Assembly (NCBI RefSeq): GCF_031886125.1
Contig: NZ_CP119391.1
Span: 1,116,001-1,180,000, forward strand
Length of the DNA stretch: 64,000 nucleotides
Reading direction: 5' to 3'
Source of the DNA: Halomonas piscis
GTDB taxonomy: Bacteria > Pseudomonadota > Gammaproteobacteria > Pseudomonadales > Halomonadaceae
The notes beneath the pieces are model-generated. The model was not told the DNA's origin. It worked only from the letters and a program-made list of their open reading frames with translations, and ran no database searches. This document shows positions 44,907 through 53,559 of this stretch, piece by piece (position 1 is the first letter of the stretch; every line of letters begins with the position of its first letter). The position numbers and the translations under genes were made by a program.

Positions 44907-45290
44907 TATCGCTGACTAAAGTCAGCTCCCACCATGTAGCTTGCCAATAGCCAGCTACGGCTGGGACTTGATTCAGGGTGGGAGCGCACTTCAGTGCGCG
45001 AAAGCAGGCCGCAAGCCTGCCACAGGATAGCGGCAATTCTATCGCTGACTAAAGCCAGCTTCCGCCATGTAGCTGGCCAATAGCCAGCTACGGCTGGGAC
45101 TTGATTCAGGGTGGGAGCGCACTTCAGTGCGCGAAAGCAGGCCGCAAGCCTGCCACAGGATAGCGGCACATCTATCGCTGACTAAAGTCAGCTCCCACCA
45201 TGTAGCTGGCCAATAGCCAGCTACGGCTGGGACTTGATTCAGGGTGGGAGCGCACTTCAAGTGCGCGAAAGCAGGCCATAGGCTTGCCAC
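44907..45290. repeat. Three tandem 133-bp units with hairpins
   Basis: TATCGCTGACTAAAG recurs at 44907, 45040 and 45173, so the period is exactly 133 bp; the third unit is partial to ~45290. Each unit has four stems: CTGACT/AGTCAG, TAGCTGGC/GCCAGCTA (CAATA loop), GCGCACT/AGTGCGC and GCAGGC/GCCTGC. The units differ by few bases, some paired. The interval 44771-44906 shows no gene. Whether the units are transcribed is unknown. Confidence 0.85.
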
Positions 45291-45315
45291 GCCTTTTGAG
45301 ACGAGAGCTTTGACC

Positions 45316-46113
45316 ATGAGTATTGCCTTGACCCTGCTGGGGTATTTGGCGCTGGGCGCGGCGGCCGGTACGCTTGCCGGCCTGTTCGGCGTAGGCGGCG
45401 GCATCATCATCGTGCCCGCGCTGGTGTTTGCCTTCGGGCTGCAGAATATCGCCCCGGAGGTGGTGGTGCACCTGGCCGTGGGTACCTCGCTTGCCACTAT
45501 CGTGGTCACCGGCACGTCGTCGGCGTACGGCCACTGGCAGCGGGGCAGCATTCATCTGCCCTGGCTCAAGGCGCTGCTGCCGGGGCTGATCCTGGGCGCG
45601 GTGCTCGGCGTCTTTGTGGCCGGGGGGCTGTCGGCGACGGTGCTGGGCACCCTGTTCGGGATATTCATCGTTCTGGTCGCGATCAGGATGCTGCTGGGAC
45701 TGTCGCCAAAACCCGGCAGCACGCCGCCGGGAAATGTCGCCATGGGCGTGGCCGGCGGCGTCATCGGCGGCATTTCGGCGCTTTTTGGCATCGGCGGCGG
45801 CACCCTTAGCGTGCCCTGGCTGTCGCGCTGTGGGGCGAGCATGACCCGAGCCGTGGGCACCTCGGCCGCCTGCGGGCTGCCCATTGCCCTGGCCGGAGCG
45901 CTGACGTTCATCGTCGTGGGCCGAGGCAACCCGATGCTGCCCGACGCCGCCACCGGCTTTGTCATGTGGCCGGCATTTTTTGGCGTGGTGCTGGCAAGCG
46001 TTCCCTTCGCCCGGGTGGGCGTCAGGCTGGCCCACGTCTTGCCCGCCAGGCTGATGCGCTACGCCTTTGCCTTGCTGCTGATCGTGGTCGGCGTGCGCTT
46101 CATCATGAGCTAA
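45316..46113 (+). CDS. TauE/SafE-family anion exporter
   Basis: A 265-residue protein of ~8 hydrophobic segments with two Gly-rich repeats ([15 protein letters not shown] and [15 protein letters not shown]), the TauE/SafE duplication. The family exports sulfite, sulfoacetate or related anions; the substrate here is not fixed. ATG 45316 has a weak site (GAGAG). Sits between the NRDE gene and lgt as in Pseudomonas. Confidence 0.88.
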   Translation: MSIALTLLGYLALGAAAGTLAGLFGVGGGIIIVPALVFAFGLQNIAPEVVVHLAVGTSLATIVVTGTSSAYGHWQRGSIHLPWLKALLPGLILGAVLGVFVAGGLSATVLGTLFGIFIVLVAIRMLLGLSPKPGSTPPGNVAMGVAGGVIGGISALFGIGGGTLSVPWLSRCGASMTRAVGTSAACGLPIALAGALTFIVVGRGNPMLPDAATGFVMWPAFFGVVLASVPFARVGVRLAHVLPARLMRYAFALLLIVVGVRFIMS

Positions 46114-46153
46114 CGCCGGTGAGTCCCATCCCTGTTTGCTGTTTGAGGCCCGT

Positions 46154-46969
46154 ATGATTGCCTACCCCGATATTGACCCCGTTGCCGTATCGCTCGGGCC
46201 CTTGCAGGTGCACTGGTACGGGCTGATGTACGTGATCGGCTTTGTCGCCGCCTGGTGGCTGGGCGGGCGTCGGGCGCCGCGCTTTGGCCTGACCCGGGAC
46301 GACGTCAGCGATTTTTTGTTCTATGCCGCCCTGGGCGTGGTGCTAGGCGGCCGGCTGGGCTATGCGCTGTTCTACGGCCTGGGCCAGTGGGCCGCCGATC
46401 CGCTGTGGATTTTCCGCGTGTGGGACGGCGGCATGAGCTTTCACGGCGGCCTGATCGGTGTGCTGCTGGCGGCCGGCTGGTTTGCGCATAAAAAGCGGCT
46501 GGCGTTTTTTACCCTGACCGACTTCATCGCTCCGCTGGTGCCTATCGGCCTGGGAGCCGGGCGCATCGGCAACTTCATCAACCACGAGCTGCCGGGGCGG
46601 GTGACTTCGCTGCCCTGGGGTATGCCGTTTCCCGGCACGGAAGGGCAGCCGCGCCACCCCTCGGCGCTTTATGAAGCGCTGCTGGAAGGCGCGGTGCTGT
46701 TTGCGCTGCTGTGGTGGGTCTCCGCCAGGCCGCGCCGCCGTGGGCTGGTCTCGGGGCTGTTTCTCCTCGGCTACGGCGTTTTCCGCTTTGCAGTGGAGTT
46801 TGTCCGCCTGCCCGACGCCCACCTCGGCTTTATCGCCTTCGGCTGGCTGACCATGGGGCAGCTGCTCACGCTGCCGATGATGGCCTTTGGCCTCATGCTG
46901 GTGGCCTGGTCGCGCCAGCAGCCGGTGGACGCGCGCCTGCCCGAGCCGACCGAAGAGAAGGGCCGCTGA
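46154..46969 (+). CDS. lgt: Prolipoprotein diacylglyceryl transferase
   Basis: A 271-residue inner-membrane enzyme that adds diacylglycerol to the lipobox Cys. Seven TM segments; HGG motif (SFHGGLIG) and the signature [16 protein letters not shown] are present. I start at ATG 46154 ([21 protein letters not shown]) as in homologues. AGGC upstream is weak. thyA follows. Confidence 0.95.
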   Translation: MIAYPDIDPVAVSLGPLQVHWYGLMYVIGFVAAWWLGGRRAPRFGLTRDDVSDFLFYAALGVVLGGRLGYALFYGLGQWAADPLWIFRVWDGGMSFHGGLIGVLLAAGWFAHKKRLAFFTLTDFIAPLVPIGLGAGRIGNFINHELPGRVTSLPWGMPFPGTEGQPRHPSALYEALLEGAVLFALLWWVSARPRRRGLVSGLFLLGYGVFRFAVEFVRLPDAHLGFIAFGWLTMGQLLTLPMMAFGLMLVAWSRQQPVDARLPEPTEEKGR

Positions 46970-47130
46970 ACGGCGGGTGGAGGGTGAAGCCTTGTGGCCT
47001 GCTCTGCGCCGGCAGGTTCAGCTTCCACCAGGGCTGTCGAAAAGCCAGGCGGCCTTTCTCGGCAAGGGCGATGAAACACATACATCCATACCGGAAATAA
47101 GCGGATGCTGGAAATCAACAGGAGCGCCTT

Positions 47131-47949
47131 GTGACCGCCAACCAACCGGCTCTTGAACAGCCGTATCTCGACCTGATGCGCCACGTGCTGGAACACGGCA
47201 CCGACCGCAGTGATCGCACCGGCACCGGCACGCGCTCGGTGTTCGGCCACCAGATGCGCTTTGACCTTGCCCGGGGATTCCCCGCGCTGACCACCAAAAA
47301 ACTGCACCTGCGCTCGATCATCCACGAGCTTTTGTGGTTTTTGAGCGGCGACACCAACATTGCCTACCTGCGGGACAACGGCGTGCGCATCTGGAACGAG
47401 TGGGCCGATGACAACGGCGATCTCGGCCCGGTATACGGCTACCAGTGGCGCAGCTGGCCGCGCCCGGACGGCGGCCACGTGGATCAGATTCGCCAGGTGG
47501 TCGAACAGATTCGCACCCACCCCGAATCCCGCCGGCTGATCGTATCCGCCTGGAACCCGGCCCAGGTCGACGAGATGCAGCTGCCGCCGTGCCACTGCCT
47601 GTTCCAGTTTTACGTGGCGAACGGCCGGCTGTCGTGCCAGCTTTACCAGCGCAGCGCGGATGTCTTCCTCGGCGTGCCGTTCAACATAGCGAGCTACGCC
47701 CTGCTGCTGTGCATGGTGGCCCAGGTCACCGGCCTCGAGCCCGGAGAGTTCATCCACACCCTGGGCGACGCTCACCTTTACAGCAACCACCTGGAGCAGG
47801 CCCGGGAACAGCTCGCGCGCACGCCCAAGGCGCCGCCCCGCCTTGCGCTGACGCCGGAAGTGGACGATCTTCTGGCTTTCACCTTCGACGATATACGGCT
47901 GGAGGGCTACGATGCCCATCCGCCCATCAAGGCACAGGTAGCTGTATGA
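47131..47949 (+). CDS. thyA: Thymidylate synthase
   Basis: A 272-residue enzyme that methylates dUMP using methylene-THF. The catalytic Cys is in [43 protein letters not shown] and GDAHLYSNH are all family motifs. Start GTG 47131 after AGGAG. The stop overlaps folA (ATGA), placing dihydrofolate production and recycling in one operon. Confidence 0.96.
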   Translation: MTANQPALEQPYLDLMRHVLEHGTDRSDRTGTGTRSVFGHQMRFDLARGFPALTTKKLHLRSIIHELLWFLSGDTNIAYLRDNGVRIWNEWADDNGDLGPVYGYQWRSWPRPDGGHVDQIRQVVEQIRTHPESRRLIVSAWNPAQVDEMQLPPCHCLFQFYVANGRLSCQLYQRSADVFLGVPFNIASYALLLCMVAQVTGLEPGEFIHTLGDAHLYSNHLEQAREQLARTPKAPPRLALTPEVDDLLAFTFDDIRLEGYDAHPPIKAQVAV

Positions 47950-48488
47950 GTGACGTTTCGCCCGCCGTTTCGGCGCCGCTGGTTCCCGTGGCCATGATCG
48001 CCGCGATGTCGCGCAACCGCGTCATCGGCGTGGATGGCGGGCTCCCCTGGCATCTGCCCGAGGACCTTAAATTCTTCAAGCGCATGACTCAGGCCAAGCC
48101 GCTGGTGATGGGACGCAGGACGTTCGACTCCATCGGCAGGCCGCTGCCCGGCCGGCGCAACATCGTCATCAGCCGGGACAGGGCGTTTGCCCCCGCGGGC
48201 GTTGAGGTATGCCACAGCCTGGCCGAGGCGCTGGCGCTGGCCGACCGCTACGCCACCGTGGAGGCGGCCGAAGAGATCATGGTCATGGGCGGCGGCGACG
48301 TCTACGCCCAGGCAATGCCCCTGGCTCAGCGGCTCTACGTCACCGAGGTGGACGTCGACGTCGAGGGCGACACCCGCTTTCCCGCCGTTGATTCGGCGCA
48401 GTGGCAGGAAACCCGGCGCGAGGCCGGGGCGGCAGAAGAGGGCCAGCCCGACTACGATTTCGTCATCTATCAGCGCCGGGCAGAGTAG
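47946..48488 (+). CDS. folA: Dihydrofolate reductase
   Basis: A 180-residue enzyme reducing DHF made by ThyA. Motifs: [52 protein letters not shown] and [22 protein letters not shown]. The N-terminus is ~15 residues longer than E. coli FolA. ATG 47946 overlaps the thyA stop by 4 bp. Confidence 0.95.
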   Translation: MSDVSPAVSAPLVPVAMIAAMSRNRVIGVDGGLPWHLPEDLKFFKRMTQAKPLVMGRRTFDSIGRPLPGRRNIVISRDRAFAPAGVEVCHSLAEALALADRYATVEAAEEIMVMGGGDVYAQAMPLAQRLYVTEVDVDVEGDTRFPAVDSAQWQETRREAGAAEEGQPDYDFVIYQRRAE

Positions 48489-48578
48489 CCGTCCGGCAGG
48501 GCGGCCGCCTGCCGCGCAGCGGCGCCAATACGAGTGACACCACAGACCCACGGCTCAAGAACAAAGAGGAAGCGACGG

Positions 48579-49379
48579 ATGCCTGAACGCGTGACGCACC
48601 TGCTGGACGACCTGGAAGCCCGGCTGGGAGAGGCCCGGACCGAGCTTGCCACCCTGCGCGACGAAAACCGGCGCCTGAAAAGCCGCCTGGCGCAGCGCCC
48701 GGTGGACGATACCGGCGAGCCCAGCGAAGCGACGACCCCTTCAACGGCAGCGGCGGAAGACACGCCGGCGCCGGAAAAAGCCGCGGCCCCAGTAGCCAAA
48801 GCCGCCCCGGAAGAGCATGCCGCGGCCCCGGTAGCCAAAACTACCCCGGAAGAGCACGCCGCGGCCGGCGAAACGCCGCCGGCGCCCCAGGCGCTGCTCA
48901 AGGCGTGGCAGTCGCGCTACCCCGAGGCGTTTGCCGCCGCCGAGGTTCGCCCGCTGAAGGTGGGCATCCATCACGACCTGGCCGCCCGGGAGCCCTGGTC
49001 CAACAAGCTGATCCGCCGGGCGCTGGCCGGCTACGTCAACCGCCCCCGCTACGCCAAGGCGCTGAAGGAAGGCGCGCCGCGTATCGACCTGGACGGCAAC
49101 CCCGCCGGCACGGTGGACGCCACCGCGGCCCGGACCGCTCGGGAAAAGTACCGCCGGCAGGCCGAGAGAAAAAATCGCCCGGCAGGCGCAGAAGCGCCCG
49201 GCGGCAAGCCGCGCCGCCCGCGCCGGGACAAGGCTGCCGGGCCCAAGGCGCCGGCCGGCAAAAAGCAGGGCGGAGCGGCAAAGCCGCAGCATGACGAAAT
49301 GTCGCAGCGGGACGCCAAGGCGCCGAGCCTGGAAGACAAGCTTGCCAGCCTGCAGCGCCGCTTTGGCGGGCGGGATTAA
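48579..49379 (+). CDS. ProQ/FinO-domain RNA-binding protein
   Basis: The 266-residue protein has an N-terminal coiled coil (THLLDDLEARLGEARTELATLRDENRRLKSRL is helical), a low-complexity Ala/Pro/Glu linker with two near-repeats (APVAKAAPEEHAA and APVAKTTPEEHAA), a ProQ domain (~100-190; LLKAWQSRYPEAF, VGIHHDLAA, LAGYVNRPRYAKAL) and a basic tail. ProQ/FinO proteins bind structured 3' ends of sRNAs and mRNAs. GAGGAAG precedes ATG 48579. The N-terminal coiled coil is unusual for ProQ. Confidence 0.85.
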   Translation: MPERVTHLLDDLEARLGEARTELATLRDENRRLKSRLAQRPVDDTGEPSEATTPSTAAAEDTPAPEKAAAPVAKAAPEEHAAAPVAKTTPEEHAAAGETPPAPQALLKAWQSRYPEAFAAAEVRPLKVGIHHDLAAREPWSNKLIRRALAGYVNRPRYAKALKEGAPRIDLDGNPAGTVDATAARTAREKYRRQAERKNRPAGAEAPGGKPRRPRRDKAAGPKAPAGKKQGGAAKPQHDEMSQRDAKAPSLEDKLASLQRRFGGRD

Positions 49380-49466
49380 GGCGTTAATCCGCACCTGAGA
49401 CAAGGCAAAGCCGGCGCGGGTTCCGCAAAAAGTGGTCAAAGCATAAAAAAACAGTGTTTTTTTCTA

Positions 49467-49493
49467 TTGCGTTCCCGCGAAACCCGGTATAGA
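49467..49493 (+). promoter_or_regulatory. Candidate porin promoter
   Basis: TTGCGT (49467-49472) and TATAGA (49488-49493) with a short 15-nt spacer, ~160 bp before the porin ATG. The long leader up to 49654 could be a target for regulatory RNA. A weak A7/T7 hairpin (49445-49463) just upstream could end proQ-type transcription. Confidence 0.35.
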
Positions 49494-49654
49494 GTTCTTC
49501 CTGCGAGCATTGGAATATTACCCGGCTTGAGCAAGAACATGAGGTATTTCGGCGCTTCCAGCGGCGGACATAAAAGAACAGCATGCTTTCAAGCCAGTAG
49601 CGGGCCGAGCGCCCACAGACGATCAAAACAGTAGGCTAGTAAGGAACCGATCCC

Positions 49655-50830
49655 ATGAAAAAGACACTCTTGGCGACTGCTATCGCGGGTGCTGCCTTCG
49701 CTTCTGCCGGCGCCCAGGCTGCCACTATCTACAACGAAGACGGCACCAAACTCGACCTCTACGGCAACATCCAGCTTGCTTACAAGGACATCGAAACGCG
49801 TCAGGCCGACGGCAGCGTTGAGTCCAACGACGAGCTCTTCGACAACGGCTCTACCGTGGGCTTTGCCGGCGAGCACCTGATCACTCGCGATCTTCAGGGC
49901 TACTTCAAGGCCGAGTTCGAGCACGAAGCCGACGAAGCCAAGGGCCCGGGCAACGGCCTGACCGACGGCGACCAGGCCTACCTGGGCCTGAAGGGCAACT
50001 TCGGTGACCTGCGCGTGGGCTCCTGGGACTCGCTGATCGACGACTGGATCCAGGATCCGATCACCAACAACGAATACTTCGACGTGACGGATTCGTCCAG
50101 CCGCATCGTCGGCAAGAACGACCTGTCCAACCGCGAAGGCGACAAGGTGACTTTCACTTCGCCTTCCTTCAGCGGCTTCCGCTTTGCCGTGGGTACCCAG
50201 TTTGACGGCGACGCCGAAGAGCTAGGCAATGCCACCGTAGAACTGTCTGACACGAATGCAGGCAATGCTCGTCAAGCTGATATTCGTGCCAAGGATTCCA
50301 GCAGCGCCTCCTTCTTCGGCGGCGCCGAGTACACCGCCGGCGCCTTCTCCATCGCCGCGGTCTACGACGACCTCAACAACTACGATGGCAATTACACGTC
50401 CACAGACGTTAATGGAAACGCTGTTGCTGGCGACTTTGACCTGGGCAAGCAGTACGGCATTACCGCCCAGTACACCGTCGACACCCTGCGCATGGCGCTG
50501 AAGCTCGAGCGCTTCGAGTCTGACAACGACTTCCTGGCCGACACCAACTACTACGGCCTGGGCGCGCGCTACGGCTACGGCATGGGCGACATCTACGGCG
50601 CCTACCAGTACGTCGACGTGGGCGGCGACAGCTTCTCCGACACGCTCAAGGATGCAGCAACACACGGCGACTGGCCCAGCGAGCGCGACGACGAGAGCTA
50701 CAACGAAATTGTTCTCGGCGCGACCTACAACATCTCCGACGCGATGTACACCTTCGTCGAAGGCGCGATGTACGATCGCAACGACGATGAGGACGACGGC
50801 GTAGCCGTGGGTGCGGTTTACCTCTTCTAA
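49655..50830 (+). CDS. General trimeric porin (Gram-negative type)
   Basis: The 391-residue protein has a signal peptide (MKKTLLATAIAGAAFASAGAQA), alternating amphipathic beta strands, a PEFGG-like constriction region (LRVGSWDSLIDDW) and the C-terminal Phe required by BamA (VAVGAVYLF). It is strongly acidic, as in halophile porins. AAGGAAC before ATG 49655. The 16-strand barrel and pore specificity are inferred from the family. Confidence 0.92.
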   Translation: MKKTLLATAIAGAAFASAGAQAATIYNEDGTKLDLYGNIQLAYKDIETRQADGSVESNDELFDNGSTVGFAGEHLITRDLQGYFKAEFEHEADEAKGPGNGLTDGDQAYLGLKGNFGDLRVGSWDSLIDDWIQDPITNNEYFDVTDSSSRIVGKNDLSNREGDKVTFTSPSFSGFRFAVGTQFDGDAEELGNATVELSDTNAGNARQADIRAKDSSSASFFGGAEYTAGAFSIAAVYDDLNNYDGNYTSTDVNGNAVAGDFDLGKQYGITAQYTVDTLRMALKLERFESDNDFLADTNYYGLGARYGYGMGDIYGAYQYVDVGGDSFSDTLKDAATHGDWPSERDDESYNEIVLGATYNISDAMYTFVEGAMYDRNDDEDDGVAVGAVYLF

Positions 50831-50928
50831 ACCGCTGCCCGAACCCGCCAGCCGTATGCGGTACCGTGAACGCCAGAACGCCCGCAGGGTTGACAATCAG
50901 GGTTTAAAAAAAGCGGCTTAAAAAGCCA

Positions 50929-50957
50929 AGCCGGCCCCCGAGGGCCGGCTTTTTTTG
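50929..50957 (+). terminator. Terminator after the porin
   Basis: AGCCGGCCC/GGGCCGGCT (50929-50937 and 50942-50950) with a CCGA loop followed by T7. Confidence 0.9.
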
Positions 50958-51010
50958 TTAGGTTAAGCCGAACGTTCTCTTATCCGTGACCCGACAAGCG
51001 AGTACCGCCC

Positions 51011-52051
51011 ATGAAACCCGCAGTTATCATTACCCTGGCGCTGGGCCTCGGCGTGGCCAGCACCCAGGCCCTGGCAAGCGACGTGCAGGAGCGCTTCCGC
51101 GAAGAGGGCAGGCAGATGGACCTGACGCGCTATCTGCAGGCCGACAACGACGCCCGCAGCCACAACTTTTTCTACGGCCGCGCCCACGAGCACGACTTCA
51201 GCGTGGAAAAGGACGGCACTTACGTATTCAAAAGCCAGGTACCGGGCGGCGAGTCCACCGACTACCGCGTCTCCGCCACGCTGCTCGACGCCAGCGGCAG
51301 CGTCATCGCCCGTGAAAAGGGGGTCGGCAACGCCGGCGGGCTTGACCTTACCCAGCGGCTGGAGAAGGGCGACTATACGCTGCGCGTGGAAGGCCACAAG
51401 TTCGGCTCCAGCGGCAACGCCGAAGGCAGCAGCTTCTACGTGACGGTAGAAGGGGCCGACGTGGAGGACGGCGTTTCCCGGGGCGAGGGCATCGCCTTTG
51501 CCGGCCGCCGGCCCGGCGAGAGCAAAACCGCCATGGTGCGCCGCTCCGACGCGGTGGCCGCGGTGGCGCCGCCGTCGTCGCGCTCGCCGCAGGCCGAGAC
51601 CGAGGCGCCGGCACCGGCCAGTGCTGATGCCGGGGTGACCACCAGCGCGCCGGCCGCAGCGGCGCAGAGCGAAGCGGGCCAGGCCGCAGCCGGCGGCGCC
51701 GATCAAACGGCGTCAGCATCGTCGCGGCAAGGCTTTGAAGAGGTCGTCGCCGACGTCAAGATTCGCGCCAGCGGCGAGGTCATGACCTTTGAGGTGCTGG
51801 AGAAAGGCACCGTGGCCGTTACCACCTCGACCTTCCCCGGCAACGAGGGCAGCTACCGCATCGAAGCCGAAGTGCTCGACAGCGACGGCAAGGTAGTGGC
51901 CCGGGACGCCGGCGAAGGCTTCGACGGCGATGTGGACCTGCGCACCGAACTGGCGCCGGGCGAGTACCGCGTCCGCGTCAAGGGGCAGAAGTTCGGCGGC
52001 GCCCGAAGCGGCGTCAACAACTACGAGCTCAAGGTGCGCCAGCTCGACTGA
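51011..52051 (+). CDS. Secreted protein with two PPC-like beta domains
   Basis: The 346-residue protein has a signal peptide (VIITLALGLGVASTQALA) and two related beta-rich domains: YRVSATLLDASGSVIAREKG with YTLRVEGHKFG, and YRIEAEVLDSDGKVVARDAG with YRVRVKGQKFG. They are joined by a 65-residue Ala/Pro/Ser/Gln linker. The duplication is internal. Such domains are seen in exported proteins; a binding role is a guess. The ribosome site is weak. Confidence 0.6.
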   Translation: MKPAVIITLALGLGVASTQALASDVQERFREEGRQMDLTRYLQADNDARSHNFFYGRAHEHDFSVEKDGTYVFKSQVPGGESTDYRVSATLLDASGSVIAREKGVGNAGGLDLTQRLEKGDYTLRVEGHKFGSSGNAEGSSFYVTVEGADVEDGVSRGEGIAFAGRRPGESKTAMVRRSDAVAAVAPPSSRSPQAETEAPAPASADAGVTTSAPAAAAQSEAGQAAAGGADQTASASSRQGFEEVVADVKIRASGEVMTFEVLEKGTVAVTTSTFPGNEGSYRIEAEVLDSDGKVVARDAGEGFDGDVDLRTELAPGEYRVRVKGQKFGGARSGVNNYELKVRQLD

Positions 52052-52125
52052 GGCCCTCAGAAGCTTTGCGCCACCGGCTTGCTGTCGGCAGCGCAGTAGC
52101 GGACGCTCGCTTCCGGGGCGGCGCG

Positions 52126-53292
52126 TTAGAAAGCGTACTTGACCATGCCCTGCAGGCGCAGGGCATCGCCGTCGCGGCCGTCGGCCACTTCGCGAGTGTG
52201 ATAGCCGGCTTCCACACCGTAGGCGACGCGGGTGGCCGGCGACCAGATATAGTTCAGGTGCACCGCCTCAAACTGCTTGTTGGCGCTTTCGGCGCCGGGC
52301 AGACCGGCGTCACGAATATCGTCCAGGTCGGCCCGGGAAATGCCGTATCCCAGATTGATGGCGCCCGGGCCCGCGGCCAGGCTGGCGCCCAGGTTGGCCC
52401 CCCAGGCGCTGACGGTATCGACCGAGTTGCCGTTGACAAACGCCGGCGCCGAGGGGTTGTTCTGCAGATACTCGCCGATGCCGTCGCCGTAGGTCAGCGC
52501 ACCGCGCAGGGTCAGCATCTCGCTGGCCTTAAAGCGTGTCGCGGCGCTGACGCCCCAGCCGAGGGCGCTGTCGTCAACGTCGCCGTCGACGCTCAGCCGC
52601 CGGCCCATGGCGGCAGCGGAGTAGGCCAGCCGATCGCCGGCCGTCTGGTAGCGCAGGGTGAGGTCGGGCATGGACTGCCGAGCGTTGTCATCGACTCGGT
52701 AGACACCCCGCGCGGGATTGAAGGCCGATGCCACGCCGTCGCGGAAGTCGTCCGGATCGGGGTTTTCCAGCGCTGCGTGAAAGCCGCCGGCGGAGTAGCG
52801 CAGCTGGGCCTTGCGCCCGCTCTTGCTTTGTCCGGGGCTGGGCGCAAAATCGATAATCGGCGTGCGGCTCAGGCGGCTGCCGAAGTTGGTCCAGGTCTTG
52901 CCGGCAAGCACTCCGTTCCAGCTGCCGTAGGCGTGGCGCAGCCGCAGCTCGCCGCCTTCGGGCGGGTTTTGCATCCAGTCCACTTCGATCCGAGTGGTCA
53001 AGGAGCTGCCGTCTACCGGAGTTTGCGTCTTGAAGCCCAGCCGGCTCTGGTAGGCGTGGGCGCGAAAATGATCGTCGCTGCCTTGCTGGCCGTCGATCAG
53101 AATCTTCGGCCGTGCGGCCAGATCGCCCAGGTCATTATCGGTATCGTAGATCAGATCCAGCTTGGCAAAGCCGTAAACGCTGGCCTGGGTGTCTCCCAGG
53201 GTAAAGTCCACCGCGGTGGCGGGCGAACTCAGGCACAGCGCAAGCAGGCCGGCGGGAAGGGCCGTACGGCGCAGACGAGAACGGTGTGGCAT
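52126..53292 (-). CDS. DcaP-like trimeric outer-membrane porin
   Basis: A 388-residue porin with signal peptide (ALPAGLLALCLSSPATA), the DcaP-type opening strand (ASVYGFAKLDLIYDTDND), SRLGFKTQTP, and a C-terminal Phe (LQGMVKYAF). Family members import dicarboxylates or other acids; the substrate is unknown here. AAGGAC precedes ATG 53292. It is convergent with the duplicated-domain protein gene. Confidence 0.82.
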   Translation of the reverse strand: MPHRSRLRRTALPAGLLALCLSSPATAVDFTLGDTQASVYGFAKLDLIYDTDNDLGDLAARPKILIDGQQGSDDHFRAHAYQSRLGFKTQTPVDGSSLTTRIEVDWMQNPPEGGELRLRHAYGSWNGVLAGKTWTNFGSRLSRTPIIDFAPSPGQSKSGRKAQLRYSAGGFHAALENPDPDDFRDGVASAFNPARGVYRVDDNARQSMPDLTLRYQTAGDRLAYSAAAMGRRLSVDGDVDDSALGWGVSAATRFKASEMLTLRGALTYGDGIGEYLQNNPSAPAFVNGNSVDTVSAWGANLGASLAAGPGAINLGYGISRADLDDIRDAGLPGAESANKQFEAVHLNYIWSPATRVAYGVEAGYHTREVADGRDGDALRLQGMVKYAF

Positions 53293-53559
53293 AGGGCATG
53301 TCCTTCTGGTAGGGCGGTCGACGCCACCATGGCGTAATCAAGCGTGGTCGGTATGCTGTGGCCAGCTTAGAGGCAGTCGGGCTGCATAACGTTGATCGGG
53401 ATCAAGGCCGCCTGTGTTGCTGCTATTTCGCCCGTACCGCTATGGTTTTCATTGGTCTGGCCAGGATAAATAAAGCTATCTTATGGCTTTTGTTCATGCT
53501 CTATTGTCGGTGATGGCCCCGTATCGGCGCTTGTGGTGCCGGGCAGAAAGTGGTGTGTA
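53293..53559. other. Divergent intergenic region
   Basis: No gene is supported in this 267-bp gap between the DcaP-like porin and the diguanylate cyclase. An A+T-richer patch (53465-53500, ataaataaagctatcttatgg) is likely to hold promoters. Confidence 0.35.
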
